A DNA stretch of 64,000 nucleotides from PALSA-612 sp963755155 (lineage in GTDB: Bacteria; Actinomycetota; Thermoleophilia; Gaiellales; Gaiellaceae). The notes below the pieces were generated by a model, which was not told the DNA's origin, did no database searches, and worked only from the letters and a program-made list of their open reading frames with translations. The stretch covers positions 248,001 through 312,000 of the forward strand of contig CAVWIV010000004.1 of NCBI GenBank assembly GCA_963755155.1, given 5' to 3'. How positions within the stretch are numbered: the first letter of the stretch is position 1; the number at the start of each line of letters is the position of its first letter. This document shows, in pieces, positions 16,580 through 27,177 of this stretch. The position numbers and the translations under genes were made by a program.

Positions 16580-17653
16580 CAGGTCGCCTCGCGATAGGCG
16601 TCGAGGAAGACCCTGCCCGTGTGGCTCCACGTGAAGCGCGCCGCGTGGGCACGTCCACGCGCGGCGAGCTCATCCCGCCGGTCGAGTGCTACCTCGACTG
16701 CTGCAGCAATCGCAGGTGGGCTTTCCGGATCGGCGCGTACGGCGGCATCGCCGCACGCCTCGTCCATTGACTCGTGCGACGAGCAGACGACGGGCGCGCC
16801 GCACGCCATGGCCTCGATCACCGGCAGCCCGAAGCCCTCGAAGCGCGACGGGTACGCGAAGACGGCCGCTCCGCGGTACAGGCGGGCCAGCTCGTCGTCG
16901 TCCACGTAGCCGAGCCTGACGATGCCGAGCCGGTCGAGCGCCGGCTGCTCGCCCCAGCCCTCCGCGCCGACGACCGCGAGCAGGAGATCGTCGCGGCCGA
17001 GCAGCGCCTGTGCCTCCACGAGCGCCGCGAGGTTCTTGCGGGGCTCGAGCGTCGCGACGGTGAGGACGTAGTCGCCGCCGAGCTCGGCCTTCGCACCGTC
17101 GCTCGTGAACACTTCGTCCACTCCTGGCAAGGCGACACGAACCTTGCCTTCGGGCACGCCGAGCAACTCGACGACGTCGCGCGCCGTGAACGCCGAGTTC
17201 GCGAACACGAGGTCGCAGGTGCGCGCAGCGTTTCGGTACTTCACGGTGTGCATGCGGCGCGTGCGGCCTTGCACCCACTCCGGGTGACGCAGCGGCACGA
17301 GGTCGTGGATCGTCGTCGCGCGGATCCCGGCACGCTGCGGCGGATACATCCAGTCGGAGAAATGGAGGACGTCGATCGGGCCGAGAAAGCGCTCGACGGC
17401 AGGCCTGCCGAGTCGGCTCCAGCCCTTGCCGCCAGAAGTGCGCGAAGGGCAGGAACTGCAGCGAGATCTCGACGGGGATTCCTTCGAGCGCGGCGGGAAT
17501 CGCCTTCTTCCCCTGCGGGCTGGTGGGGGCGAAGGCCACGATCTCGTGCTCGCCCGCCGCCGCCTCCGCCAATCCCGCCAGCGAGCCACGCAGGTATGTG
17601 CCGATCCCCGAGCGCGGATGCGAGAGTGGCGAGACGTCGAACGCGATCCTCAC
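16579..17653 (-). CDS. Family 4 glycosyltransferase, one frameshift
   Basis: About 358 residues over two frames. The N-terminus from ATG 17653 reads MRIAFDVSPLSHPRSGIGTY. After an indel near 17420-17440 the second frame continues with FLGPIDVLHFSDWMYPP, IHDLVPLRHPEW, VLTVATLEPRKNL and the E-x7-E motif EGFGLPVIEAM, to TGA at 16579. The conserved sequence is complete on both sides of the break, so it is treated as one gene. Its start overlaps the stop of the GT-C gene (ATGA). Third of the related GT4 trio. Confidence 0.83.
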
Positions 17654-19708
17654 GGCCGGTAGTCGAAGCGGTTGAAGTGCAGGCCAAGCTCGCGCGGGTC
17701 CGAGTTCTCACCGTTCGTCACGACGTTCGGTATCGCCGTACGGTCGACCTCGAAGCGCACCGTGCACTTATCGCCGACTGCCTCGAGCGGTATCCGTGTC
17801 CGCACCGTCAGCAGCGGATCGACGAAGGCGCGGCCGACGACCCTGCCGCGTACACGGGCAGTCAGCAAGCTCGGCGAGTCGAACAGCGCGGCGTCGCTCT
17901 GCAGCTCGACTTCGAGCGTGCCGCCCGTGCAGTCGTGGCGGGTGTACGTGACGTGCTTGCCCGACCATGTGTCCTGCGGGTAGAGGCCGTCTACGAAGGC
18001 CACTTGCCGCAGCGGGCCGTCGACGCGATAGAGAACGAGGCGCTTCACGCCGTCCACGCCGACCACCGTGCCCCCGAACTCACCGGTGGCGTCCGTGAGC
18101 ACGAACGGCACTGGTACGCGGCGTCCGTCGGGCCCTCGCACGTATCCGGTGCTCTTCTCGATCGCGACTGGCTTCTGCGCGAGACCCCCTGGGACAGCAG
18201 GTCCAGTCGTGTAGATGTCGTCGATGCTGCGACTGAAGATCTCGTTCTCCCAGATCGCGAACTCGCTTGCGGTGCCGGTCCACAGAAACGCGACGTCGGC
18301 ATCGCGCCCGACCGAGCGGTCGATCCAATCGCGATCCTCCATCGCGATGCCGCCGAAGAGATGCTGCGCCGCACGAAAGCGGTGCTGGTCGACGATCGTG
18401 ATCTGCGACACCGCGAAGTAGACGAGCACGAACCCGGGCAGCACGAGGGCGTAGCGCCGGGGGACGAAGAGGAACGCCGCTGCAGCCACCAGGCAGCCGG
18501 CGAGCACGACGAGGTCGGCGTTCGAAAGGGCCAGTCCCTGTTCGACGAGCCACCCAAGCGGCAGCAGCGCAGCGGTGTCTGACACCGCATTGAGTCCGAT
18601 GAAGTCCTCGTACGGGATCACGAGCGGCAGTCCGGCCGCGACGAAGACCGCAATCGCTGTTGCCAGCTGGGGTCGCGGCAGGCCGCGCTCGATCCACACG
18701 AGCAGTGCGATCAGGAAGAGCGATCCGACGTAGAACATGTTTCGCTCGGAGATGCGGAAGGTCTGCTCCGAAGCGAACACGGCAACAACGAGCACGAACC
18801 AGAAGGTCAGGCTCAGCGCGGCGCCGACGAAGATGCGGTCGCGCTCCGTCAGCTGCCTCGGCACGAGCGCGAGGAGGATGAGCGCCGCGAACGGGATCAC
18901 GCCGAGGGCGAGGCTCAGCTCGCCGACGTGATACGCGAACCACTTCGCCACCTCGCCGACCGAGTAGTCGGCACGGCCCGCCACCTCGTACGCGCCGAAG
19001 ATGCCGAGCGGCGACCGGCCTCTCGCCAGCTGGACGGCGAGGATCGCGACGAAGCCCGCGGCAGCCAGGCCGTACAGGAGCCGCGTAGCGGCGGAGGGCG
19101 GCCCGCCCGGCGACGTAGAGCGGCGCGGTCAGCAGGGCAGGCAGCAGCGCCACAGCCTGCTGGCGGGTGAGATAGGCGACGAGGCTGACCCCGAGGACGA
19201 TCGCGGTTCTGAGCGGCGTGGGCCGCTCGAGCCACAGCACCATCGCCAGCGCCGCGCACAGGAACAGCGGGTAGAAGGCGTTCTCCGTCATCAGCGTCGC
19301 CGTGTAGACCATCGACGGCACGGCCACGGTCAGCGCGGCAGCCACGAGTGCAAGCGGCTCGGCGAGCACGCGGCGGGCGAGGAAGTACGCGGGCACGGCC
19401 GCGAGGGACATGACGAGCGCGTTGATCGCCTTCGCCGCCGCGTACGCCTGCGGCACCGACTCGAAGATCGCCCACGCGGGCGCGATCAGCGCCGGGTAGA
19501 CGATGCCGTAGGCCGCGGTCGCCTCCCCGCGGACGAGGAAGCGTCCGGAGTCGGCGAGGCTCTTCGCGAGCTCCGAGTAGATGAGCTCGTCGACCATGAT
19601 CCACGGCGCCACCGTGCCGCGGCCGAACACGAAGCGGACGAGCGTGGAGACGGTGACGATGCCCGCAAGCCAGGCCCACGCCGGGACGCGGGCCAGACGG
19701 TTAGCCAA
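17650..19708 (-). CDS. Polytopic GT-C type glycosyltransferase with C-terminal beta domain, one frameshift
   Basis: About 685 residues. The first frame starts at TTG 19708 (8-base overlap with the GT4 upstream). It has the N-terminal span, then WIMVDELIYSELAKSLADSG with the GT-C acidic motif, and TLMTENAFYPLF. An indel near 19080-19110 moves to a second frame with the remaining spans and a roughly 200-residue soluble C-terminus. Layout and length match the protein at 11694-13859; the two are likely distant paralogs. Should act on the outer face with polyprenyl-phosphate sugars. Substrate unknown. Confidence 0.8.
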
Positions 19709-20906
19709 GCTCGGCCTCGCGGAGGCGGGCCGCCAGCTCCTTCGCCTCGGGGTCGTCGGGACCGATGCCGACCTGGGCGGCGGCAGCCGCGACCTCGCGT
19801 GTCACGACGGCTCGCACGCCTTCGCCCGCCGCCGCCTCCTCGAGCGCCGCGACGTAGAGATCGGCGACCCGCTCGACGTTGTGCTCCGTCGTGGCGAGCT
19901 CGCGCGCGGCGGCACTCATCGCCCGGCGCGCCCCGGCGTCGGCGAGCAGCCGCTCGAGCTCGGCGGCGAGCGTCTCCACCTCGTGCTCGTCGGCGGCCAC
20001 CTTCACGGCCACGCTGTCCGGCAGCTCGGAGAACCAGCCGACGTCCGAGACGACGAGCGGCTTGCCAATCGATAGCGCGCGGACGACGGTGCCCGACGTC
20101 TCCCCCATCGTCGGCGACCTCAGCGAGACGACGACGTCGCAGGACTCCATGAGCGACCAGAGCCGCTCCTCGTCGACATAGCCCTCACGCGTCACGCCCT
20201 CGGGCGGCTCGAGATCGGCGAGCCGCCGCGAGGCGCCGCCGACGAGCAGCAGCTGCGCGTCGGGAAGCCGTTCGCGGAGTCGTGCGAACGCCGCGTACAG
20301 CTGCGGAATGCGCTTGCTCTCGTTCACATGGCCGAAGCAGCCGATGCGCTTGCCGTCGTTCGTTGCCACACCTTCACGCGTCCAGGCAGGGTGAGCAATG
20401 CGCGCGATCGGGCCCTCGTAGCCGGCGGCACGCGCGCCGTCCTCCACGTAGCGGGAGTGGACGACGAGGCCTTGCGCGAGCCGGAGGATCTCGCCCGCCA
20501 GCGGGAAGTCCTGGGGCCTCGTCTCCCAGAGCGGCGGGATGCGGTTGTCGAGCACGCCGTATGCGAGCAGCCGGCCCGCGAGGCCATGCTCTGCCTCCAT
20601 CGCGGCCAGGTAGCCGGCCGCGTCGCCGCGGGCCAGCGTGATGCCCGCGACGAGGTGATGCAGGACGAGCTCGTGGAGCACAACAACGCCTGGGCGGCGG
20701 CGTAAGGCCTCGACGATCCAGCCGTGCGCCTCCGGGTCGTTGCCGACGTGGTAGAGGGCGACGTCCGCCTTCGGCGCGCGGCGGAAGCGCCCGGGACGGG
20801 CGATCTCCACGTCGATCTTCTGCCGAAGGGCAGGCAGCAGCAGCTCGCTGTAGTCCGCGATCCCCGAGCGCGACGGCGGCAGGGGCGAGTAGTAGGCGAC
20901 CTTCAT
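19701..20906 (-). CDS. Family 4 glycosyltransferase (large form)
   Basis: 401 residues, intact. The N-terminus MKVAYYSPLPPSRSGIADYS is a well-known GT4 start. HVGNDPEAHGWI and VVLHELVLHH follow in the acceptor domain. The C-terminal Rossmann half has IGCFGHVNESKRIPQL and, instead of the classical E-x7-E, GETSGTVVRALSIGKPLVVS. After residue about 340 comes an Ala/Glu-rich tail ending near the stop. Start ATG 20906 shares bases with the TGA of the upstream GT4. Confidence 0.85.
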   Translation of the reverse strand: MKVAYYSPLPPSRSGIADYSELLLPALRQKIDVEIARPGRFRRAPKADVALYHVGNDPEAHGWIVEALRRRPGVVVLHELVLHHLVAGITLARGDAAGYLAAMEAEHGLAGRLLAYGVLDNRIPPLWETRPQDFPLAGEILRLAQGLVVHSRYVEDGARAAGYEGPIARIAHPAWTREGVATNDGKRIGCFGHVNESKRIPQLYAAFARLRERLPDAQLLLVGGASRRLADLEPPEGVTREGYVDEERLWSLMESCDVVVSLRSPTMGETSGTVVRALSIGKPLVVSDVGWFSELPDSVAVKVAADEHEVETLAAELERLLADAGARRAMSAAARELATTEHNVERVADLYVAALEEAAAGEGVRAVVTREVAAAAAQVGIGPDDPEAKELAARLREAELG

Positions 20907-21927
20907 GCGAGGAGGCGATCGATGGCGCGATCCCACGTCAACTGCTCGGCGACCCGGCGGCCCGCCTGTCCCCAGGCACGTGCGTCGTCCACGTGGTCGC
21001 GCAGCCAGGCACAGGCTTCGGCCACGGCGAGCGGCCGCGGCTCACAGACGAGCCCTGTGCGGCGGTCGTCCACGACCTCGAGCGGCCCGCCGGCGTCGGC
21101 GGTCGTGATCACGGGCTTCTCGGCGAGGAACGCCTCGAACGGCACCATGCCGAAGTCCTCGTCGACGGGCGCGTAGTAGACGGCGAGGCAGCGCGCGTAG
21201 AGGTCCGTGAGCTCGGCGTCGCTCACGCGGCCGGAGAACGTCACGCGGCCGTCGAGCCCCTTCTTCGCGGCCAGCTCCTGGAGCCGTGCGCGGTCGGGCC
21301 CGTCGCCGGCGACGACGCCGCGGAGGGTGGGGTCTGCCGCGAGCGCCTCGAGCATCAGGTCGACGCGCTTCGCGCGGTCGAGCCTGCCCACGGAGAGCAC
21401 GAAGTCGCCGTATTCGTCGCAGCGGTAGTCGAGGTGCTGCGGTGGGTGAGGCATCACCTCAGCGGCGATGTCCGTCGAGCGCGCGAGCCGGTCGGCGACG
21501 TTCTGCGACGTGGCGAAGACGCGCCGCGCCTCTGTGAGGCAGACGCGGTCGAGGCGCTGCACCTGTCGGCGTAGGGCACGGTCGGGCGGCGACTCGGAGA
21601 ACTGGCCGAGCTCCGTGCGGTCGAGCTCGTACGCCTGGCGGAACTGGTGGAGCAGCCAGACGACCTTGTTCGAATGGCGCACGCAGTACGACGGAAACTT
21701 CGTCGCGACCACCATGTCGATGGCGCGGCCGTCCGCTTCGGTCAGGTCGGCGAGCCGCCAGAGGAAGGCCTGGTCAGCACGCGCGCGCCCGGGTACCACT
21801 TGAACGGGAGCGTTACGACATCGGCCTCGTGGCCGCGCCGGCGAAGCTCGGCGGTCAGGTCGTCGGTGAAGATCTCAGCCCCGCCGCGCTCGAACGGCAC
21901 CTGCGGGCGGCAGACGGCAATCCTCAC
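20903..21927 (-). CDS. Family 4 glycosyltransferase, one frameshift
   Basis: About 341 residues. From GTG 21927 the first frame reads MRIAVCRPQVPFERGGAEIF (GTG read as Met) and VVTLPFKWYPGARVL. An indel at about 21775-21780 then leads to DQAFLWRLADLTEADGRAID, HSNKVVWLLHQFR, FVLSVGRLDRAKRVDLML and the E-x7-E segment EDFGMVPFEAF. First gene of the minus-strand block running to 13856. No TANNNT box is properly placed here; the start codon lies within the second unit of a 28-base tandem repeat. Confidence 0.82.
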
Positions 21928-21978
21928 GGCCTTGTCCGGTTCGCCTGGCAGTACAGCCGTGTCCTATTCGCCTGGCAG
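21924..21978. repeat. Two-unit imperfect tandem repeat of 27-28 bases at a GT4 start
   Basis: Units 21924-21951 and 21952-21978 lie end to end. They share TTCGCCTGGCAG exactly and most of the rest. Read on the minus strand, each unit begins CTGCCAGGCGAA; the second unit contains the GTG start of the GT4 gene. The remaining spacer to 22067 shows no other structure. It could be a slippage duplication or a binding site repeat. Confidence 0.6.
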
Positions 21979-22066
21979 TGGGGAGACCCCGCCTCCCCGA
22001 CCCATAGCGTGAGCCTAGCCGCGAAATCGCGACTCATGGGTGACGCAACTGTGCCGAAAGTGGTCA

Positions 22067-23191
22067 TCACGTCCGGGCGACGATCGCGTAGTCGAGCGGC
22101 CCGAACAGGAGCTCGTTCAGCCTGCGCACGTTGCCGGCGATGAGCGGGTCGTCCGGCTCCGCCAGCCGCTCCTCAGGCTCGTTGAGAAACCGCGTCTCCA
22201 CGTCGCGGAAGCCCGCCTGCTCCGCCAGCAGGACGAGCGTCTCGGGAACGAGCGGTTGTGCGTGCGTAAGGTCGGCGAAATAGCTCCGCAGCGCGAGAGG
22301 CGACAGCGGGTTGATCGTTTCGGCGACGAGGAGGCCGCCCGGCCGGAGCTTCGCGGCCGCGAGCTCGAGCAGCCGGACCAGCGTCGCGGGAGGCAGGTGC
22401 TCGACGACCTGCGCGGCGAAGACACCGCCGAGCGAATCGTCGTCGAGAGCCTCGAGGTAGGCAACGGCATCCGCCTGCTCGACGTCGAGCCCCTCACCGG
22501 AGGCGTACGCGACCATGTCCGCGTCGGCGTCGATCCCCCGGGCCTCGGCGCCAGCCTCGCGCAGCAGCGAGAGGAACTCGCCGCGACCGCAACCGACGTC
22601 GAGCACGGGACCGGCGTCGCGGAAGTCGTCGACATACGGACGTTGCCGCTCGCGAACGGCGGCGGTGGAGCCGCGCATCCGCGACTCGAATGCGAAGTAG
22701 TCCGGAAGAGCAGCGGCCGCGGGCTGTGCCGCAACTGTCGCCGCCCGCGCGGGCGCCGACCCCTCCCCCCGCCGCTCCACACGCCGGAGCCGCTCCTCGA
22801 GCTCGACAAGCGCGCGGCGGCTCGACTCGTCACCTGCACTGGCGCGGTCGGCGGCCTCGTAGAGGTCGTCGACGAGCTTCAGGACGGCGTCGTTGAACGC
22901 GCGCTGCTCCGCCGCGAGCGGCTCGACGTACCACCGGAGCAGTGGACGCAAGAGCTGCTTGACGGGATACGCGATCGCGCCCTTGAGACCCGGACGCCGC
23001 TGCAGCGGGCGCTCGGCCGAGACCGGCCACATCCGCTCCGCCTGGGCACGCCACGTCGCACGCGCGCCCTCCGGACCGGCGCCGCCGCGGCGAATCTCAT
23101 CGCGCAGATGCTCGAACAGCGCGACGGCGTCCACCTCCGCGGGCGGCGGAGCCTGTGCAGACGCACCATCGTGCCCGCCGCCGTCCGGCAT
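22067..23191 (-). CDS. SAM-dependent methyltransferase with N-terminal helical region
   Basis: 374 residues from ATG 23191. Residues 1-150 are charged and helical (VKQLLRPLLRWYVEPLAAEQ), possibly a coiled coil or membrane-surface anchor. The class I methyltransferase follows: motif I VLDVGCGRGEFLSLLREAGA, acidic motif II near GIDADADMV, then QVVEHLPPATLVRLLEL and GGLLVAETINPLSPLALRSY. This architecture is frequent in glycan loci, where it methylates or caps sugars. Start chosen because ATG 23191 sits six bases after a TACCAT -10; an upstream in-frame ATG would overlap the divergent promoter. Substrate unknown. Confidence 0.85.
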   Translation of the reverse strand: MPDGGGHDGASAQAPPPAEVDAVALFEHLRDEIRRGGAGPEGARATWRAQAERMWPVSAERPLQRRPGLKGAIAYPVKQLLRPLLRWYVEPLAAEQRAFNDAVLKLVDDLYEAADRASAGDESSRRALVELEERLRRVERRGEGSAPARAATVAAQPAAAALPDYFAFESRMRGSTAAVRERQRPYVDDFRDAGPVLDVGCGRGEFLSLLREAGAEARGIDADADMVAYASGEGLDVEQADAVAYLEALDDDSLGGVFAAQVVEHLPPATLVRLLELAAAKLRPGGLLVAETINPLSPLALRSYFADLTHAQPLVPETLVLLAEQAGFRDVETRFLNEPEERLAEPDDPLIAGNVRRLNELLFGPLDYAIVART

Positions 23192-23197
23192 GGCCGC

Positions 23198-23203
23198 ATG
23201 GTA
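23198..23203 (-). promoter_or_regulatory. -10 box of the methyltransferase gene, leaderless
   Basis: TACCAT followed by GCGGCC and ATG 23191. This fits TANNNT with a six-base gap and no ribosome binding site. It decides the start codon of the gene. Confidence 0.6.
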
Positions 23204-23235
23204 CTTCCAGCCTGTTACGGCACCGTTAGCAGCGG

Positions 23236-23241
23236 TACGCT
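23236..23241 (+). promoter_or_regulatory. -10 box of the divergent GT4 gene, leaderless
   Basis: TACGCT followed by CGCGCG and ATG 23248. It stands 33 bases from the opposite-strand -10 at 23198-23203, so the two promoters share a 56-base intergenic region. Confidence 0.6.
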
Positions 23242-23247
23242 CGCGCG

Positions 23248-24310
23248 ATGCGCGTCGGGCTGAGCCTGCTGACGCTCGTGCCCGGCGTCGTGGGAGGTTC
23301 CGAGACGTACGCACGCGAGCTCTGCCGTGCCCTGGCGCGCGTCGGCGAGCTCGACTACAACGTTTTTGTTCCGACGCTCGCCCCCGCCGCCGGCGACGGG
23401 TTGCCGACGACAGTCGTCCCCGAGTACCGGGCAGGGACGACGACTGCGGGCCGGATGGCCGCGATGTCGCTGGCGACGGCCATGCCGGCGCCGATCCGCC
23501 GCCGGTTCGACCGTGCCGACCTCGGGGCGCTGCACTTCCCGCTCAGCGTGATGATCCCGCGCGTCGGCAGGCCGCCAGCCGTTACGACCATCCACGACCT
23601 CCAGCACGAGCTCTATCCGGCGTTCTTCTCGCGCGCGGAGCTCGCCTACCGTCGCGCCGTCTACGGGTGGACCGTGAAGCGCAGCCGCCTGCTGATCGCG
23701 ATCTCCGAACACGCCAGGTCGACGTTGCTCGAGCGATACGCACTGCCACCCGGGCGCGTACGGACGATCCATCTCGGCATCGACCACGCGCGGTTCAGAT
23801 CGCGACGGCCACGAGCGCGAGCCGTTCCTGCTTTACCCCGCCAACCGCTGGCCGCACAAGAACCACGCGCGGCTGTTCGACGCGTTCGCGCTCGTGCGGC
23901 GAGAGCGGCCCGAGCTGCGGCTCGTCCTCACCGGTCAGGGCCACGATCGGGCGCGACTGCCGGAAGCCGTGGAGTCGCGTGGGCATGTGTCGGCGGACGA
24001 GCTCCTCGACCTGTACCGCAGCGCTGCGTGCCTCGTCTTCCCGAGCCTCTACGAAGGCTTCGGGCTGCCGCCGCTCGAGGCGATGGCGTGCGGGTGTCCC
24101 GTCGCCAGCTCCAACGCGACTTCGCTGCCGGAGGTCTGCGGCGACGCCGCCGAGTACTTCGACCCGCTCTCGACCGAGGACATGGCGACGGCGATCGTCC
24201 GCGCGCTCGACGGCCGGCTCGTGGAACGAGGGCTCGCGCACGCGGCCGGGTTCACGTGGGACGCGTGCGCCCACGCCCATGACGCCGTCTACCGCGACCT
24301 CAGCGCCTGA
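23248..24310 (+). CDS. Family 4 glycosyltransferase, one frameshift
   Basis: About 353 residues. The first frame has MRVGLSLLTLVPGVVGGSET, VTTIHDLQHELYPAFFSRAE and ISEHARSTLLERY, a mannosyltransferase-like GT4 pattern. An indel at about 23793-23803 leads to a second frame with FLLYPANRWPHKNHARLFDA, LRLVLTGQGHDRARL and the E-x7-E motif EGFGLPPLEAM. Leaderless start behind TACGCT. Its end overlaps the opposing methyltransferase by 11 bases. Single-gene unit. Confidence 0.84.
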
Positions 24311-25080
24311 CGAAGGCGAGACGGACTACGTCGCCGTCAGCGGCGGCGACCTCACGACCGAGCACACCCGTAGAGCGGCCCGAGCAGCACGAGCCACGGG
24401 AACGACCGCACGTACGCGTCGTTCCAGTTCGGCTGCATGCGCACGACCTCGCGCGAGAGGAGCTCGAGCGCAGGAGCAGCCGCGACGAGCGCGTCCACGC
24501 GCGGCGGGTCGTACCAGCGCTGGAAGAACGAGCGGCCGCTGCTCGGCTCGTTCGCGTACACGGGCGTGTCGCGCCAGTCCTCGCGGTACGTCCGCGCATG
24601 GGGAAGCGTCACAAGCACGTGACCGCCCGGGCGCACGACTCGTGCCAGCTCGTTCAAGGCGGCAGCGTCGCCAGGCTCCTCGATGTGCTCGAGGACGGAG
24701 ATCGAGCACGCGTGGTCGAACGACGCGTCCTCGAACGGCAACGCGCGGCCGTCCGCGACGGCGAGCTCGAGCCCGGGAACGTCACCCGCAAGCGCCCGCC
24801 AGGCGTCGATCTCGCGCTCCAGCTGGTCGACCGCCGTCACCCGCACGCCCTGCCGCGCCAGCACGACCGAGAGCAGCTTCGGGCCCGCGAGATCGAGCAC
24901 GCGCTCACCCGGCTTCGCGCCCAGCTGCTCGAGCGCCCAGGGCAGCTCGAGATAGCGACTCGGGTCGAGCGGCACGACCACCCGCACCACGGCTTCGCGG
25001 CGGTAGCCCTTTCGCACGAGCTGCCGCACGCCGAGCCTCACGCTCTCTGCCCACAGTCCCGTCCAGCCGCGCACCAGCAA
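24300..25080 (-). CDS. SAM-dependent methyltransferase, frameshift near the C-terminus
   Basis: About 260 residues. Motif I is VLDLAGPKLLSVVL, motif II VTAVDQLEREIDAW, then FEDASFDHACSISVLEHIEE and GGHVLVTLPHARTY, all typical of class I enzymes. An indel near 24365-24372 separates PWLVLLGPLYG from VLGREVAAADGDVVRLAFVR, which ends at TGA 24300. The start is TTG 25080 or GTG 25074; neither has a well-placed -10. Stands alone, divergent from the dehydratase-fucose synthase operon. Substrate unknown. Confidence 0.78.
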
Positions 25081-25098
25081 ACCTTTACAGCGACGGAC

Positions 25099-25104
25099 TA
25101 CTCT
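25099..25104 (+). promoter_or_regulatory. -10 box of the nucleotide-sugar operon
   Basis: TACTCT followed by eight bases and ATG 25113. Drives the unit dehydratase - fcl - two membrane proteins. Confidence 0.5.
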
Positions 25105-25112
25105 TTGCGGCC

Positions 25113-26262
25113 ATGAGCGGGGCAGGCGCCGGAAGCATCTGGTCGGAGACCGCGATCGCCGACCTGCGGCGCGAGCTCGGCGACGTATACGAAGGGCGCA
25201 CGGTGCTCGTCACCGGCGCCGACGGCTTCATGGGCTCGCACCTCACGGAAGCGCTCGTCGAGCTCGGCGCGAACGTCGTCGCCTTCGTCCGCGCGACGTC
25301 GAGCGGCGCGCTCAACAACGTCGGCCACCTGCGCCAGCGGATGGTCATCAAGTTCGCCGACCTCACCGACCGCACGTCGGTCGACTACCTCGTCCGCGAG
25401 CTGAAGCAGGCCCCGGACAAGCCGTACGTCTTCCACCTCGGCGCCCAGGCTCACGTCGGCGAGTCCTGGCACAGGCCGTACGAGACGGTGATGGCGAACA
25501 TCGTCGGCACGCTCAACCTCCTCCAGTCGATCCTCGACCACGAGCTCGAGCTCGAGCGCTTCGACACCGCGGGCACGTCGGAGGAGTACGGCAACCCGCG
25601 CGACGCGGTCGTCGACCACCACGACTTCGACGCCGACGGCGGCGTCGTCTTCCACGAGCGCTCGCCGCTCAACCCGAAGTCGGTGTACGCGACGTCGAAG
25701 GTGGCCGCGGACTTCCTGACGATGAACTACTACGACGCGTTCGGCATCCCGGGCATCGTCACGAGGATGTTCAACAACTACGGGCCGCGGCAGAACCCGC
25801 GCTTCGTCACGGGGACGATCATCACGCAGGCGCTCGAGCGGCAGCGCGTCGAGCTCGGGCAGCTCGAGCCGCTCCGCGACTTCTGCTACTGCACGGACGG
25901 CGTCCGCGGCCATCTCACGGTCGCCGCCCACGGCGTGCCGGGCGACGTCTACGTCTACGGCCAGGGCGAGAACATCTCGATGCGCGACTGGGCTGACCTC
26001 ATTCTCCGCGTGGGCGAGGAGGCCGGCCACTGGCCGGGCGACCGCGAGGTCGTGAGCGTCGCCGAGCGCCATCGCCCGGGCGCGAGCGAGGTGCTCGCGC
26101 TGAAGGTCGGATTCGAGAAGCTCGCGCGCGAGACCGGGTGGAAGCCGCTCGTCTCGTGGGAGGACGGCGTCCGGCAGACGATCGCGTGGTACGCCGACAA
26201 CCGCGAGAGGTGGCGCGGGCGCGTCGACTGGGGTGCGCCGGCGTCCGCCCCCGCCCGGTCGA

Positions 26263-26266
<4 letters not shown>
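25113..26266 (+). CDS. NDP-sugar 4,6-dehydratase, probably GDP-mannose 4,6-dehydratase
   Basis: About 384 residues of extended SDR. VLVTGADGFMGSH is the NAD loop; TAGTSEEYG carries the Thr/Ser-Glu pair typical of 4,6-dehydratases; YATSK gives the catalytic Tyr and Lys; MFNNYGPRQNPRF and RDFCYCTDGVRG follow. Sits directly before GDP-fucose synthase, so oxidation/dehydration of GDP-mannose to GDP-4-keto-6-deoxymannose is the best guess. A LegB/PseB-like UDP-sugar enzyme is possible. The frame has no stop until 28809. The natural end is likely TGA 26264-26266, overlapping the next ATG, after one indel between about 26200 and 26262. Confidence 0.8.
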
Positions 26267-27173
<907 letters not shown>

Positions 27174-27177
<4 letters not shown>

